A stretch of 64,000 nt of DNA from Pelomonas sp. Root1217 (GCF_001425705.1 NZ_LMDC01000030.1:237175-301174); one strand, 5' to 3'; shown: positions 9,055-17,376, counted from the stretch's first letter. Notes: a model not told the origin generated them from the letters alone. Numbers and translations are program-made.

Positions 9055-9083
9055 GCGCCAGGCCCTCTTTGCGGAGTAACGCC

Positions 9084-10226
9084 ATGGAATCGGATCAATT
9101 TTTCTCTCCCGCCCGCCCATCGCCCTCGGGTGGCGCAGTCGAACCGGCGCACCAGCGGTCGACGACCGGTGCGTCCTCGGCCTCGGCGGAGCGTTTCGAG
9201 CTGCGCGACCGCGTCGCCGATGTGGTCCACCGGGCCGATTCGTTTTCGGAGATGGCGGCCAAGGCGGAGGAACTCGGCAGCACCCTTTTCGTGGCTGTGG
9301 CCGCGGACGGCAGGCGCACCTCCATCCAGAAGGTCGACGGCCAGTGGCAGCGCGGACCGCAGCGCCCCGCCTCGACGACCATGCCGGTGGAGCGAACGGG
9401 CCCGGTGGGGCCGTCGCCGACCCGTCGGGAAGTGCCTGAAACGCCAGCCGTACCGGCGACGACGGCGGCCCCGAAAGTCGAGGTCGCGACCGAGCTTGGC
9501 GATGCCGGTGCACAGCCGCGAAAGGAGGCGAAGGCCGAGCGCGCTTTGTTCGTCGCCGGGCTCGAAGCGGCCCTGGCCGAGCGCTACATCATCCGGCCTG
9601 CTCCAGCGAGCATCGGGGACCTCACCATCGGGCGCACGGAGTATCGTTTTCGGGGGGACAGCTCGCGCGTGGCCTTCACCGAAACGAACCTGCGCCTGGC
9701 CACGGACACCAACAGTCCATCGGTTTCCCGCTCCATGGTGGATGTGGCGCAGGCGCGCGGCTGGCGGGCCCTGCGCGTGTCCGGGCACGAGGACTTCAAG
9801 CGCCAGATCTGGCTGGAGGCGTCGGTGCGCGGACTCAAGGCCTTGGGGCATGAACCGAGTGCGCAGGACCTGGCACTGCTGCAGCGCGAGCGTGAGGCGC
9901 GCCTTGTCAACCGGGTCGAGCCGGCTGCGGATGCCGCGCACCGCACTGCCGCCGCGACCGGGGAGAAGGCATCGGCGCGTGGCAGCGGCAGTCGCAAGAC
10001 GATGCTGGCGACCATGGAAGCTGTGTTGGTGGCCCAACGGGTGCCCGAGGCCAAGCGTGTCGCGATCATGGCGGCCGCCACCGAAAGGCTCGCGCAGCTC
10101 AGCAGCCAGGGCCAGGTACCCCAGGTCAAGGACCACGACAACGCAGCGCCCTCGCGCGCGGTCGCCACGCCGGCGCAGGAATTTCAGCGCACCCCCGAGC
10201 GGAGCGGACCGGGGTGGGAGCGCTGA
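9084..10226 (+). CDS. LPD7-domain protein of the conjugation region
   Basis: Start ATG 9084 follows GGAG (9073-9076). The 380-residue product has a variable, Pro-rich first 150 residues. A well-conserved segment at about 155-290 follows, matching the large polyvalent protein-associated domain 7. Recognisable parts are TEYRFRGD, RVAFTETNLRL, ARGWRALRVSGHEDFKR and WLEASVRGLKALG. In other mobile elements LPD7 is often attached to relaxases or primases. Here it is a free-standing gene between the coupling protein and the relaxase. The biochemical role is unknown, and a part in DNA processing is inferred from context. Confidence 0.75.
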   Translation: MESDQFFSPARPSPSGGAVEPAHQRSTTGASSASAERFELRDRVADVVHRADSFSEMAAKAEELGSTLFVAVAADGRRTSIQKVDGQWQRGPQRPASTTMPVERTGPVGPSPTRREVPETPAVPATTAAPKVEVATELGDAGAQPRKEAKAERALFVAGLEAALAERYIIRPAPASIGDLTIGRTEYRFRGDSSRVAFTETNLRLATDTNSPSVSRSMVDVAQARGWRALRVSGHEDFKRQIWLEASVRGLKALGHEPSAQDLALLQREREARLVNRVEPAADAAHRTAAATGEKASARGSGSRKTMLATMEAVLVAQRVPEAKRVAIMAAATERLAQLSSQGQVPQVKDHDNAAPSRAVATPAQEFQRTPERSGPGWER

Positions 10227-10235
10227 GGTGACGTC

Positions 10236-11627
10236 ATGAACGCGTCCACGGCGGCCTTCTCAGCGACCGTTACGACGGCCGTCACGGCGCCTTGTGCGGT
10301 CTACGAGGTCGACGGGCGGTCCTACGCCGTGGACTCGCGCGAGTTCGCGAACGTCGTCGCCCAGGCCCAGGCCTGCCGCCGGCGGCTGCGGTGCATGTGC
10401 CAGGCTGGCGGCGTGGAGATGTACGTCGCGCGGCTGGCGCCAGCGCAAGGCGGCTACATCGTCAAGCGCATGCCCGACACCGGCTGGCGCCATGCGACGC
10501 ACTGCCCGTCCTATGCGCCACCGGCTGCGACCTCCGGCCTCGGTCAGCTGCTCGGCAGCGCCATCCTGGAGGATCCTGCGAACGGCGTGACCACGCTGAA
10601 GCTGGGGTTCGCGCTGAGCCGCATGCAGGGTCGTGTGGTGGCGCCGACGTCCGAGGGCAGTGGCACCAGCGTGCGCTCGGACGGCGCCACGCTGTCCTTG
10701 CGCGGGCTGCTGCATTACTTGTGGGACCAGGCCGAGCTGGCGCGCTGGCACCCGGACTTGGCGGGCAAGCGAAGCTGGGGCGTGGTGCGCAGCCACCTGC
10801 TTGAGGCGGCCGGCCAGTTGGTCGCCAGGCGCGAACTGCTGGTTTCGCGCCTGTACATCCCCGAACCCTTCTCCGTCGACCAGCGCGAAGCACTCTATGC
10901 CCGGCGGCTTGCGGCGTGGTCCTGCGCGGCTGCCGAACGTGCGGGCTGCGCTGCGCTCATGCTGCTCATCGCCGAAGTCAAGGAGATCGTGCCGGCACGC
11001 TACGGCTTCAAGGCCGTCGTCAAGCACCTGCCGGACCAGGCCTTCATGATCGACGAGTCGCTGTACCGGCGGCTCGGCCGCGCCTTCGAGACGGAGCTCG
11101 CGTTGTGGGCCACTGGCGAGGACGTCCACATGATCATGATCGCGACCTTCGGCGTGAGCGGCGGCGTCCCCTCGGTGCAGGAACTGTGCCTGATGCCGGT
11201 GACGCGCCAATGGCTGCCGGTCGACGACGGTTTCGGCAAGCAACTGGTGGACAAACTGGTCGCCCAGCGGCGTGCCTTCACGCGCAGCCTGCCCTACGAA
11301 CTGCCTGCGAAGGTGCAGCGCGCGTTCGCCGTGCTGTCAGACTGCGGCAACCTGCCCGCGACACTCAGCATCGTGCGCGGGGATCAGGCGCCGCCGGACG
11401 CTGGCGCGGCGGACACCGACGCGGTCGCGCCGGGCTGGCTCTGGCACGCGCACCTGGAGCCCCTGCCTGCGTTGCCGGCGCGTGCGTCGGCCGATGCTGG
11501 CGATGCTGCTCGTGACCAAGAGGCGGCTGGCGGCATGGCGCCCGTGCCCGTCCTGCGCGACTTCGGGCCGGACGCAGGACGCACGGGGTCGCCGGCCGGT
11601 GGTTCTGGTGCGGGGAGCACACCATGA
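10236..11627 (+). CDS. DUF1173 family protein
   Basis: The 463-residue soluble protein resembles DUF1173, a family found mainly beside conjugation genes of proteobacterial plasmids and integrative elements. Near the N-terminus it has a CxC pair in RRRLRCMCQAGG and, about 35 residues later, THCPSY, so a metal-binding site is possible. A Glu-rich core such as LLIAEVKEI lies further on. The last 70 residues are low-complexity Ala/Pro/Asp. RBS GAGGTGA precedes ATG 10236. The stop overlaps the next gene as ATGA. No function has been assigned to the family. Confidence 0.7.
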   Translation: MNASTAAFSATVTTAVTAPCAVYEVDGRSYAVDSREFANVVAQAQACRRRLRCMCQAGGVEMYVARLAPAQGGYIVKRMPDTGWRHATHCPSYAPPAATSGLGQLLGSAILEDPANGVTTLKLGFALSRMQGRVVAPTSEGSGTSVRSDGATLSLRGLLHYLWDQAELARWHPDLAGKRSWGVVRSHLLEAAGQLVARRELLVSRLYIPEPFSVDQREALYARRLAAWSCAAAERAGCAALMLLIAEVKEIVPARYGFKAVVKHLPDQAFMIDESLYRRLGRAFETELALWATGEDVHMIMIATFGVSGGVPSVQELCLMPVTRQWLPVDDGFGKQLVDKLVAQRRAFTRSLPYELPAKVQRAFAVLSDCGNLPATLSIVRGDQAPPDAGAADTDAVAPGWLWHAHLEPLPALPARASADAGDAARDQEAAGGMAPVPVLRDFGPDAGRTGSPAGGSGAGSTP

Positions 11628-12217
11628 GCAAGGCTGCACGCAGCGCCGATCGTCCGCCCGCGATCGCCAACCGAGATCAGGTCCACGTCAATCTGCTGGG
11701 CCTGGGCCCTGTGCTGAGGGAGCACGCCGCGCGGCTGGGGCTCAGCGTCGGATGCGCGGCCCGGATCGCGATATCGCGCATGCTCGAAGACGAGGCCGGT
11801 GATCGTGAATTGGGCACAGACCGATCACTGGCGCTGGACGCCGACAGTGACCAGGGCGACAAGACGCGACTGCTGCTTCGCGTCTCGGCCGTACGCGCCG
11901 AGGCCTTGGCGGAGCGGGCGCGGGCATGCGGCGTTTCTCGTAGCCGCTATGTGGAAATGCTGATGGACGGGGACCAGCCGGCTGCTTTGCCGGCTGACCA
12001 TGCGGCCATGGTCGCCGCGCTGATGAAGTCCACCGACCACATCGCCGTGCTCTGCGTCGACCTGCGGGCCTTCATGCACCTGCTGGGCACCGCGCCGGCG
12101 GCAGAGCTGGAGCCCTATCGCGCCCGTCTGCGCTCGCTCGTCGACGATGTCCGGGCGCATCTCAAACCTGCAGCCGTGCTGTTGGCCGAGCTCGAGGCCA
12201 CGAGGAGATGGCGATGA
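11624..12217 (+). CDS. Putative relaxosome accessory protein
   Basis: The 197-residue protein sits immediately before, and overlaps, the relaxase gene. That is the usual place for a MobC/TraJ-like DNA-binding partner. Two copies of a similar helix-turn-helix or ribbon-helix-helix-like segment are visible. One is near residues 30-50 (LREHAARLGLSVGCAARIAI) and one near 88-108 (RAEALAERARACGVSRSRYV). The C-terminal half is helical. The role of binding oriT and helping the relaxase nick is inferred from position and fold, not from a diagnostic motif. Confidence 0.6.
   Translation: MSKAARSADRPPAIANRDQVHVNLLGLGPVLREHAARLGLSVGCAARIAISRMLEDEAGDRELGTDRSLALDADSDQGDKTRLLLRVSAVRAEALAERARACGVSRSRYVEMLMDGDQPAALPADHAAMVAALMKSTDHIAVLCVDLRAFMHLLGTAPAAELEPYRARLRSLVDDVRAHLKPAAVLLAELEATRRWR
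12202..12207 (+). promoter_or_regulatory. Ribosome binding site deciding the relaxase start
   Basis: GAGGAG directly abuts an ATG at 12208 but stands 6 bases before ATG 12214. The second ATG also gives an ATGA overlap with the previous stop, like other junctions in the operon, so 12214 is preferred. Confidence 0.6.
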
Positions 12218-13212
12218 CGACAGGTCAATCAGTCGATGGCGTTTTGGTGCAGTGGGGCGAGCGGCTGTTCTATCCCCCCAACCGCATCGTCAAGGCCGAC
12301 CTGACGCCGCGCCTGGACACCTTGACGCGCAGGAAGGCGGCCGTCATCCGCAAACGCATCGAAGCCCTGGTGGTGCGGCACGCGCCGGAGGTGATCGTCA
12401 AGGTCGCCGGCGGGGGCCGCGGCATGCGGGCCATCGCCGCGCAGTTCAACTACATCACGCGCAATGCCAGCCTGGAGATCGAGGACGACCGGGGGGTGCG
12501 CAGTGTCGGCAAGGAGGCGCTGCGCGACCTGGCTGACCAGTGGCGCTATGGGGGCGCGTTGATCGATGAGGTTTCCTGGCGGCGCGAGGCGCTCAATGTC
12601 ACCCTGTCGATGCCGCGCGGCGTCGACCCGGACCTGGTGCTCCAGGCCGCTCGCGCGTTTGCCAGGGCCGAGCTGGCGGGCAGCCGCTACGTCTTCGCGC
12701 TGCACCGGGACCAGGCCCATCCGCATGTACATCTGATCGTGCGCGCACAGTCCAGATCCGGCGAGCGCCTCAACGTCTGGACCGAGCGGCAACGCTGGCG
12801 CGAGTCGTTCGCGACGCAGCTGCGCCATCTGGGCGTGGACGCGGAGGCGACATCGCAGCCCTGTCGCGGAGAAAACCGCAAGGCAGAGCCGGCGTGGCGT
12901 CGGCAGGCCCGGGCGACGCGGACCCTGCCTGGCGAGGAGGCACCCAAGAAATCAGGTGACCGTTACTACACGAACCGGGTCGAAGTGATGCAGGCGTGGG
13001 CCCACATCATGACGGCCCTGTCGAAGTCGTCAGACGCCCAAGAGCGTCAGCTCGCTCAAAAGGTCGCCGCCTTCGTTCGCGACACGCCTTTTGTCGTGGA
13101 AGCCATGGGGCCGAGGGACATTCAGCGGGTGCCCGCCGCGCAAAAGCATGCCGACAGGTCACGGGACGTCGAAGTACAGAGATCGCGAGCCGGGCCGGAA
13201 ATCGAGTGGTGA
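12214..13212 (+). CDS. Conjugative relaxase (three-histidine, MobP-like)
   Basis: A relaxase nicks oriT and pilots the transferred strand. The 332-residue product contains the HUH-type metal-binding motif HRDQAHPHVHLIV, with His at about 164, 169, 171 and 173. A tyrosine in FNYITRN at about residues 78-84 is a candidate nucleophile. The protein is short: the nuclease domain fills about residues 60-230, followed by a basic tail and no helicase or primase domain. It is the last gene of the transfer operon. Which relaxase class it belongs to cannot be fixed by eye. Confidence 0.8.
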   Translation: MTTGQSVDGVLVQWGERLFYPPNRIVKADLTPRLDTLTRRKAAVIRKRIEALVVRHAPEVIVKVAGGGRGMRAIAAQFNYITRNASLEIEDDRGVRSVGKEALRDLADQWRYGGALIDEVSWRREALNVTLSMPRGVDPDLVLQAARAFARAELAGSRYVFALHRDQAHPHVHLIVRAQSRSGERLNVWTERQRWRESFATQLRHLGVDAEATSQPCRGENRKAEPAWRRQARATRTLPGEEAPKKSGDRYYTNRVEVMQAWAHIMTALSKSSDAQERQLAQKVAAFVRDTPFVVEAMGPRDIQRVPAAQKHADRSRDVEVQRSRAGPEIEW

Positions 13213-13331
13213 CGCCCGACCTGGAGCCGAACCGGACACGGCAGACAGTGGCCCAGCCATTGAGCGCCTGCTGGCCACGGGGGCACGGTGGTACATCGCG
13301 CCTGCGACACGGTTTGCCGCGTGACGCAAAA

Positions 13332-13360
13332 TTGACTGTTAACCGGTTAACAGGTAATCT
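13332..13360 (+). promoter_or_regulatory. higBA promoter with palindromic operator in the spacer
   Basis: TTGACT (13332-13337) and TAATCT (13355-13360) are separated by exactly 17 bases, a near-ideal sigma-70 promoter. The spacer holds most of a perfect 18-base palindrome, CTGTTAACCGGTTAACAG (13336-13353), which would be the HigA operator. Transcription should start at about 13367, next to the higB ATG at 13368, so the mRNA is probably leaderless. Confidence 0.7.
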
Positions 13361-13367
13361 ATCTGCC

Positions 13368-13637
13368 ATGCCAATTCAGTCGTTCGCCTGTCCCGACACT
13401 GAGGCTTTGTTCACCACGGGCAAGTGTCGCCGGTTCGTCAACATCAAGAGCGTAGCCGAGCGCAAACTGGCCCAGCTCGACGCTGCGCCGTCGGTGAGTT
13501 TCATGAAGGCCCCGCCAGGGAATGACCTCAAGGAATATGACGGTGCTTGGCATGTGCGAATTAACGACCAGTGGCGGCTGACCTTCAAGTGGGGTGATAG
13601 CGGTCCCTACGACGTGCTCATCGAAGACCCGCATTAA
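13368..13637 (+). CDS. higB: HigB-type RelE-family toxin
   Basis: The 89-residue basic protein matches the HigB/RelE mRNA interferase family in length and motifs. These are TGKCRRFVNIKSVAERKL near the N-terminus, LKEYDGAWHVRINDQWRL in the middle and a short acidic C-terminus. Such toxins cleave mRNA at the ribosome. It precedes its antitoxin, the typical higBA order. The start is ATG 13368, directly behind a strong promoter and without a Shine-Dalgarno sequence. Longer upstream frames would run through the promoter and are rejected. Confidence 0.9.
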   Translation: MPIQSFACPDTEALFTTGKCRRFVNIKSVAERKLAQLDAAPSVSFMKAPPGNDLKEYDGAWHVRINDQWRLTFKWGDSGPYDVLIEDPH

Positions 13638-13685
13638 CCCCGGGCCTGACTGGCATTCAAGTCCTGAACTGCAATGGAGTGCATC

Positions 13686-13991
13686 ATGTTCAAGAACGGT
13701 ATGCGTCCTATCCACCCAGGTGAAATCCTGCTGGAGGACTACATCAAGCCCATGGGCGTCAGCGTGCGCGCCGTGGCCATGGCTCTGCATGTGCCTTACT
13801 CACGCCTGAGCGAGATCACCAAGGGCGAGCGCGGCGTATCGGCTGATACGGCCCTGCGCCTGGAGCGCTATTTCGGCAGCGAGGCCAAGGGCTGGTTGAA
13901 CCTTCAGGCAGCCTATGAGTTGCGCGTGGCGGAGATCGAGAACGGCAAAACCATCGCCAAAGAGATCCAGCCGATCGCACTGGCCGCTTGA
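13686..13991 (+). CDS. higA: HigA-type XRE-family antitoxin
   Basis: The 101-residue protein has the HigA/VapI signature MRPIHPGEILLEDYIKPMG, followed by a helix-turn-helix of the XRE type (about residues 25-60) ending in GERGVSADTALRLERYFG. It should neutralise HigB and repress the promoter through the palindrome at 13336-13353. GGAG at 13676-13679 is 6 bases before ATG 13686. An in-frame ATG at 13674 overlaps that site and is less likely. It lies 48 bases downstream of higB. Confidence 0.92.
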   Translation: MFKNGMRPIHPGEILLEDYIKPMGVSVRAVAMALHVPYSRLSEITKGERGVSADTALRLERYFGSEAKGWLNLQAAYELRVAEIENGKTIAKEIQPIALAA

Positions 13992-14033
13992 CGATAAAAC
14001 TCATCAACCGGCGCACCTGCCCGGGCCTGAGTC

Positions 14034-15362
14034 TCAGCCGGGGCTGAAAGGCCCCTTGCGGCGCGGCCGGGTGCCCTTGGTTGCGTAACCGGCCGGAGAA
14101 AACGCCTCCCGCTGCGCACGCAGTTCGTCACCATCGATTTGCTGGGCCAAGCTCTCGACGTCGTGCTGGGAGACGCCCTCAGATTCAAAGTGGACGCGCC
14201 AACTGCTGACGACATCGATCACGCGGACAACCTCTGCGGCCGCTTCTGCCGGCGTGAGACCGAAGAGACCCGCTTGCGACATGGCGTTGACCAGCGTCGA
14301 GTCATGTCCATCGGCGCCGCAGGCCAACTCTTGGTATCCCTGAGCTGAACCGGTCGGCAAAACATCGTAGGCCGGCGCGAGCTCGTACTTGCCGTTGGCT
14401 GCTGGCGCCGTGACCAGCAGCGCATGGTTTTTTTCGTGATCGTCGGTGTTGTCGATCAGGATGTTGAACACCATGCGACGGAAGAGTTCGCGCGCGTCCT
14501 TCTCGTTGCGGTCGTCCTTCGTGACGCCGGCGCGGCGCAGCAACTGGGCGAGTGCCGGATAGCTCAATTCGGGCTCCGCCTCGACCGCCGCGGCGCGCAA
14601 CGCGGTGCCTGCAGAGATGCTGTGGATGCGGCCGCCATCGGTACGGTCGAAGCGCTTGACCGCCACGGCGTTGGCCGTCAGGAGCGAGATCATCCGGGTT
14701 GTCGCCACGGTGATGCCTGCCTTCTTGGCCAGCGTCATCGTCGCGTGCTCGATGAGGGGCGAGTCCACGGGTTCGCCGTTGAAGAATTTGATGACCCACT
14801 CGTGGCCGTCGATATTGATGAGCGCTTTCGGCTTGGCCCCACCAATGCTGCCGCCAGCCCGGATCATCTTCTGCTCCTGGTCGGACAACTCCTCGCTCGC
14901 CTCGATCTTTGCGGCGACCTGGCTGAGCGCCTCTGCCTGCTCGAGCCTGGGTAAGGCGCCAATTGCATAGGGTGCGTAGACGTCGCTGCTGGTCGACACG
15001 CTGAGCGCGCCGAACCGGTCGTCACCAGCGTAGTACAGGTACTCCATCAATGATTTGCGCTTCGGGTTGGCGATGACGCGAATGACTTTCTGCCCCCACC
15101 GGTCAGGGCGTGCGTCATCGACGGCTCCCACCGCGCGCTCGCCATCTCCTGTCAGGCGCCCGCGTGGCATGTGCGTGGCGTCGCTCAGAGGCAGGTCTTC
15201 GCTGAGGGGGAATCCGCTTGCGATCCACTGGGCGTCGTACTGAAGGGAGACCCCTTTTCCAGACGCGACCAGGCGCAGAGTTCCGACATGGCGCGGCACC
15301 GCGGGGTTGCCGAGGTACCAGAGATGCAGGTTGTCGTGGCGCGGAGCGGCTGGCTGTGTCAT
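14034..15362 (-). CDS. hipA: HipA-family serine/threonine kinase toxin
   Basis: HipA kinases phosphorylate a translation factor (GltX in Escherichia coli) and cause dormancy. The 442-residue product has an N-terminal subdomain with the family segment LPLSDATHMPRG. It then has a Gly-rich loop (GGSIGGAKPKALI, about residues 168-180). The catalytic/metal segment NILIDNTDDHEKNH follows. Motifs look intact. ATG 15362 has GAGG 5 bases upstream. The XRE partner lies 25 bases upstream in the same direction. It is convergent with higBA, and the neighbourhood suggests acquisition with the mobile element. Confidence 0.9.
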   Translation of the reverse strand: MTQPAAPRHDNLHLWYLGNPAVPRHVGTLRLVASGKGVSLQYDAQWIASGFPLSEDLPLSDATHMPRGRLTGDGERAVGAVDDARPDRWGQKVIRVIANPKRKSLMEYLYYAGDDRFGALSVSTSSDVYAPYAIGALPRLEQAEALSQVAAKIEASEELSDQEQKMIRAGGSIGGAKPKALINIDGHEWVIKFFNGEPVDSPLIEHATMTLAKKAGITVATTRMISLLTANAVAVKRFDRTDGGRIHSISAGTALRAAAVEAEPELSYPALAQLLRRAGVTKDDRNEKDARELFRRMVFNILIDNTDDHEKNHALLVTAPAANGKYELAPAYDVLPTGSAQGYQELACGADGHDSTLVNAMSQAGLFGLTPAEAAAEVVRVIDVVSSWRVHFESEGVSQHDVESLAQQIDGDELRAQREAFSPAGYATKGTRPRRKGPFSPG

Positions 15363-15387
15363 CTTCGCCTCGTGATGAGGGTTCAGA

Positions 15388-15744
15388 TCACGAACGCTTG
15401 AGCCGTGCTTCGGCTGATGCCTGCGCGCGCCGCCTGCCCAACTCGCTAGCTTCCTGGACGCTGAGTTCGATGGCTCCTTGATCGGCCTCCGGTGCGGCCA
15501 GTTTGGTCAGCTGGCCATCCCGGTTGATGAGGAAGAGCGCGGTAGCCAGGATGCCCAAGGACACGCCAGGATCGCCGGCCTCCAAGCGTTGCAGCGTGGG
15601 GGTCGAGACACCCATGCGCTTGGCCCACGTCCTCTGGGATTCGCCACGCCGCAGCCGGGCCACAGCGAGGTCGGCTCCCAGCTTTTCAATGGCAGCAAGG
15701 GTAGCTGGGGGCAGCCTGCCCAATGCATTTGAAGCTTTAGTCAC
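15388..15744 (-). CDS. hipB: XRE-family antitoxin partner of HipA (HipB-like)
   Basis: The protein carries a Cro/C1-type helix-turn-helix (TWAKRMGVSTPTLQRLEAGD) and a basic C-terminal tail, as in antitoxins paired with HipA. The reading frame is open to an ATG at 15798. However, its first 18 codons are AT-rich, unlike the gene, and read like promoter DNA. The family normally begins close to TKASNALGRLPP. GTG 15744 (118 residues) is therefore chosen, and ATG 15798 (136 residues) remains possible. It should repress its own promoter and bind HipA. Confidence 0.78.
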   Translation of the reverse strand: MTKASNALGRLPPATLAAIEKLGADLAVARLRRGESQRTWAKRMGVSTPTLQRLEAGDPGVSLGILATALFLINRDGQLTKLAAPEADQGAIELSVQEASELGRRRAQASAEARLKRS

Positions 15745-15803
15745 ATCATATAGTTTATCAATAATAGGCACTCTGGCAATATATATGTTGTGATCCATTT
15801 TTT

Positions 15804-15821
15804 AGGAGCTTCGCTGCTCCT
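15804..15821. repeat. Inverted repeat upstream of hipB
   Basis: AGGAGC and GCTCCT are separated by 6 bases (15804-15821), just upstream of the longer possible hipB start. It could be an operator or a small hairpin. Nothing else is recognised between about 15822 and 16018. Confidence 0.4.
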
Positions 15822-16018
15822 CGTCCGCCTAACCTGCAGCCCGCCAGCGATGCAGCGCATGCCACACTCACTAAAGAATCACATTTGCATCATGACGCGG
15901 TCGCCGCCCGCGTGGCGCAGCAGGTGGCGCTGCAGGGTTTGCAGCACCTCGGCACGGCATTGAACGGCGCGCCGTTGCGCAGCTTCCCGGGCATGGTCTT
16001 CACCAGCGAGATGTCCAT

Positions 16019-16546
16019 TCAAGGAGGAGCCCGTGGCGTAGCGGTCCTTGCGGCCTTGCCCTGCTCGACACGCAAGGTCATGCGCTTGCTGTCGATGTCC
16101 GAGACCTTCAGCAAGACCACCTCGCTGACGCGCAGTCCGGTGGCATAGGCGACAGACAGCGCGGTCTGGCTCTTGAGGTTCGGCGCCGCGGCGATCAAGC
16201 GGGTGACTTCATCGCGGCTCAGCACGACGGGCATCTTCTGCGGCACGCGCACCGTCTGCACCTTGGAAATCAACTCGCTGCGGCCCAGGGTGATGTCGAA
16301 GAAGAACTTCAGGCCGACGATGGTGGCGTTGATCGTGATGGGTGAGGTGCCCTGGTTCACGAGGTACAGCTGGAAGCGGCGCAGGTCCTCGACCGTGGCG
16401 GTATCGGGCGAGCGCTTGAGGAAGTCGGCCAGCTTCTTGACGGCACGCAGGTACGCCGCGCGGGTCTTGAGTTCGAGCTTGCGCATGCGCATGTCCTCGG
16501 TCATGCGTTGGCGCAGCGGCGAGATGGCTTCAGGCGATGGGGTCAT
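16019..16546 (-). pseudogene. Truncated tyrosine recombinase of the IS91-associated type
   Basis: The first 165 residues match tyrosine recombinases often paired with IS91-family transposases. Examples are RQRMTEDMRMRKLELKTRAA and GTSPITINATIVGLKFFF, plus the catalytic Arg region TGLRVSEVVLLKVSDID. After RVEQGK the expected continuation GRKDRYA is present in the next frame. A single base has been lost near 16045. Family similarity ends within a few codons after that, so the C-terminal catalytic His/Arg/Tyr residues are missing. Both frameshift and truncation make it a pseudogene, and no transposase is next to it. Confidence 0.82.
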
Positions 16547-16558
16547 GGTCCTGCTCCT

Positions 16559-16593
16559 GTTGAAGAGCGAGGCGGGTTGCCTCGCAGCTCAAC
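16559..16593. repeat. Inverted repeat upstream of the recombinase remnant
   Basis: Two 15-base arms (16559-16573 and 16579-16593) pair with three mismatches around a 5-base loop. The sequence lies 13 bases before the recombinase start. It may be a leader hairpin or an element end. Nothing else is recognised from 16594 to 16760. Confidence 0.4.
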
Positions 16594-16760
16594 GGTGGCA
16601 GGAACGCTGCACCGATCAACTCCCGCTGCCGCCGCAGCGGCTACCGCGCGAGCGGTTTAGTCCTCGGGCACGAAGCTGCCAGGTCACTCAGGAAAGGCGA
16701 TAAGCATGGCCGACACGAGCCGTCGCCTCGCGGCGTTGGCCCGCAGCCTGATGTCCGATT

Positions 16761-17087
16761 TCAGTGACGGTAGTCCTCTTCGCGCTGATGCCGAACAGCA
16801 CCCACGACCACGTCGTTGCCGACGATTTCGAACAGCACAACATAGCCCGCGCCGCCAAACGGCACGACCAATTCACGCGAGCGGCCATTCCCCAGTTCCG
16901 CCTTCCGGCAGGTGAAAGGCGACCAGGACAGTAGACGCATCCCCTCGCTGATCGCGTCGAGCGCGCGTTGAGGCGTCGTCCAATCCGGCGTTTCACTTGC
17001 GAGCTCACGTTCGATGGTGAAGTCCTCCAGGCGCTGAAGGTCCACAACTGCCTCTTCGAGCAGCGTGACACTGTAGACGGGCTTCAC
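16761..17087 (-). CDS. RelE/ParE-family toxin
   Basis: The 108-residue product begins with the ParE-type pattern YSVTLLEEAVVDLQRLEDF. It continues with a region rich in basic residues (FTCRKAELGNGRSRELVVPF) and ends with VVVGAVRHQREEDY, the RHxREDxY tail common to ParE/RelE toxins. ParE proteins poison gyrase and RelE proteins cleave mRNA; the sequence does not decide between them. The start overlaps the antitoxin stop by 4 bases, in the antitoxin-first order. Confidence 0.85.
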   Translation of the reverse strand: MKPVYSVTLLEEAVVDLQRLEDFTIERELASETPDWTTPQRALDAISEGMRLLSWSPFTCRKAELGNGRSRELVVPFGGAGYVVLFEIVGNDVVVGAVRHQREEDYRH

Positions 17088-17368
17088 CGGCCAGTGCGTT
17101 CAGCTGCTCGACGTTTCGCGTCGTCAAGGCGCCCCTGCAGGCCGGCCATGACCTCGTCGACCGTACGGCCGCCGCCTTCTTGCTTCCAACGCTCGATCGC
17201 CGCCTCGCCGCGGTTGACGAACTCCGCTTGCACGCGGCGCCAAGCTGCGGCCGCGACGACCGCCTGCTCGATAAACTGAGTCAGCGACTCTCCGTCCCGC
17301 AAGACGGCTTCGACTTCGGCCCGAACCTCGGGCTCGACGCGGATGGGGGGAAAGGTGGCGGAGCGCAT
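17084..17368 (-). CDS. Antitoxin of the ParE-like module (YlcI/YnfO-like)
   Basis: The 94-residue protein starts with a short basic strand and helices (FPPIRVEPEVRAEVEAVLRD, then ESLTQFIEQAV) that fit a ribbon-helix-helix DNA-binding fold. A charged helical tail probably wraps the toxin. It resembles YlcI/YnfO-type antitoxins. No Shine-Dalgarno sequence precedes ATG 17368, and the predicted transcription start is only a few bases away. The pair is probably autoregulated through the palindrome at 17381-17394. Confidence 0.78.
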   Translation of the reverse strand: MRSATFPPIRVEPEVRAEVEAVLRDGESLTQFIEQAVVAAAAWRRVQAEFVNRGEAAIERWKQEGGGRTVDEVMAGLQGRLDDAKRRAAERTGR

Positions 17369-17376
17369 CGCTCAAA

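Noticed and set aside
8106..9083. An upstream extension of the LPD7 gene overlapping virD4
   Set aside because: It translates to an Arg/Ala-rich shadow of virD4 in another frame. ATG 9084 has a good ribosome site and begins the real protein.
12996..13367. A longer HigB start
   Set aside because: The frame upstream of 13368 runs through the promoter and the relaxase end, has no HigB similarity and would give an oversized toxin.
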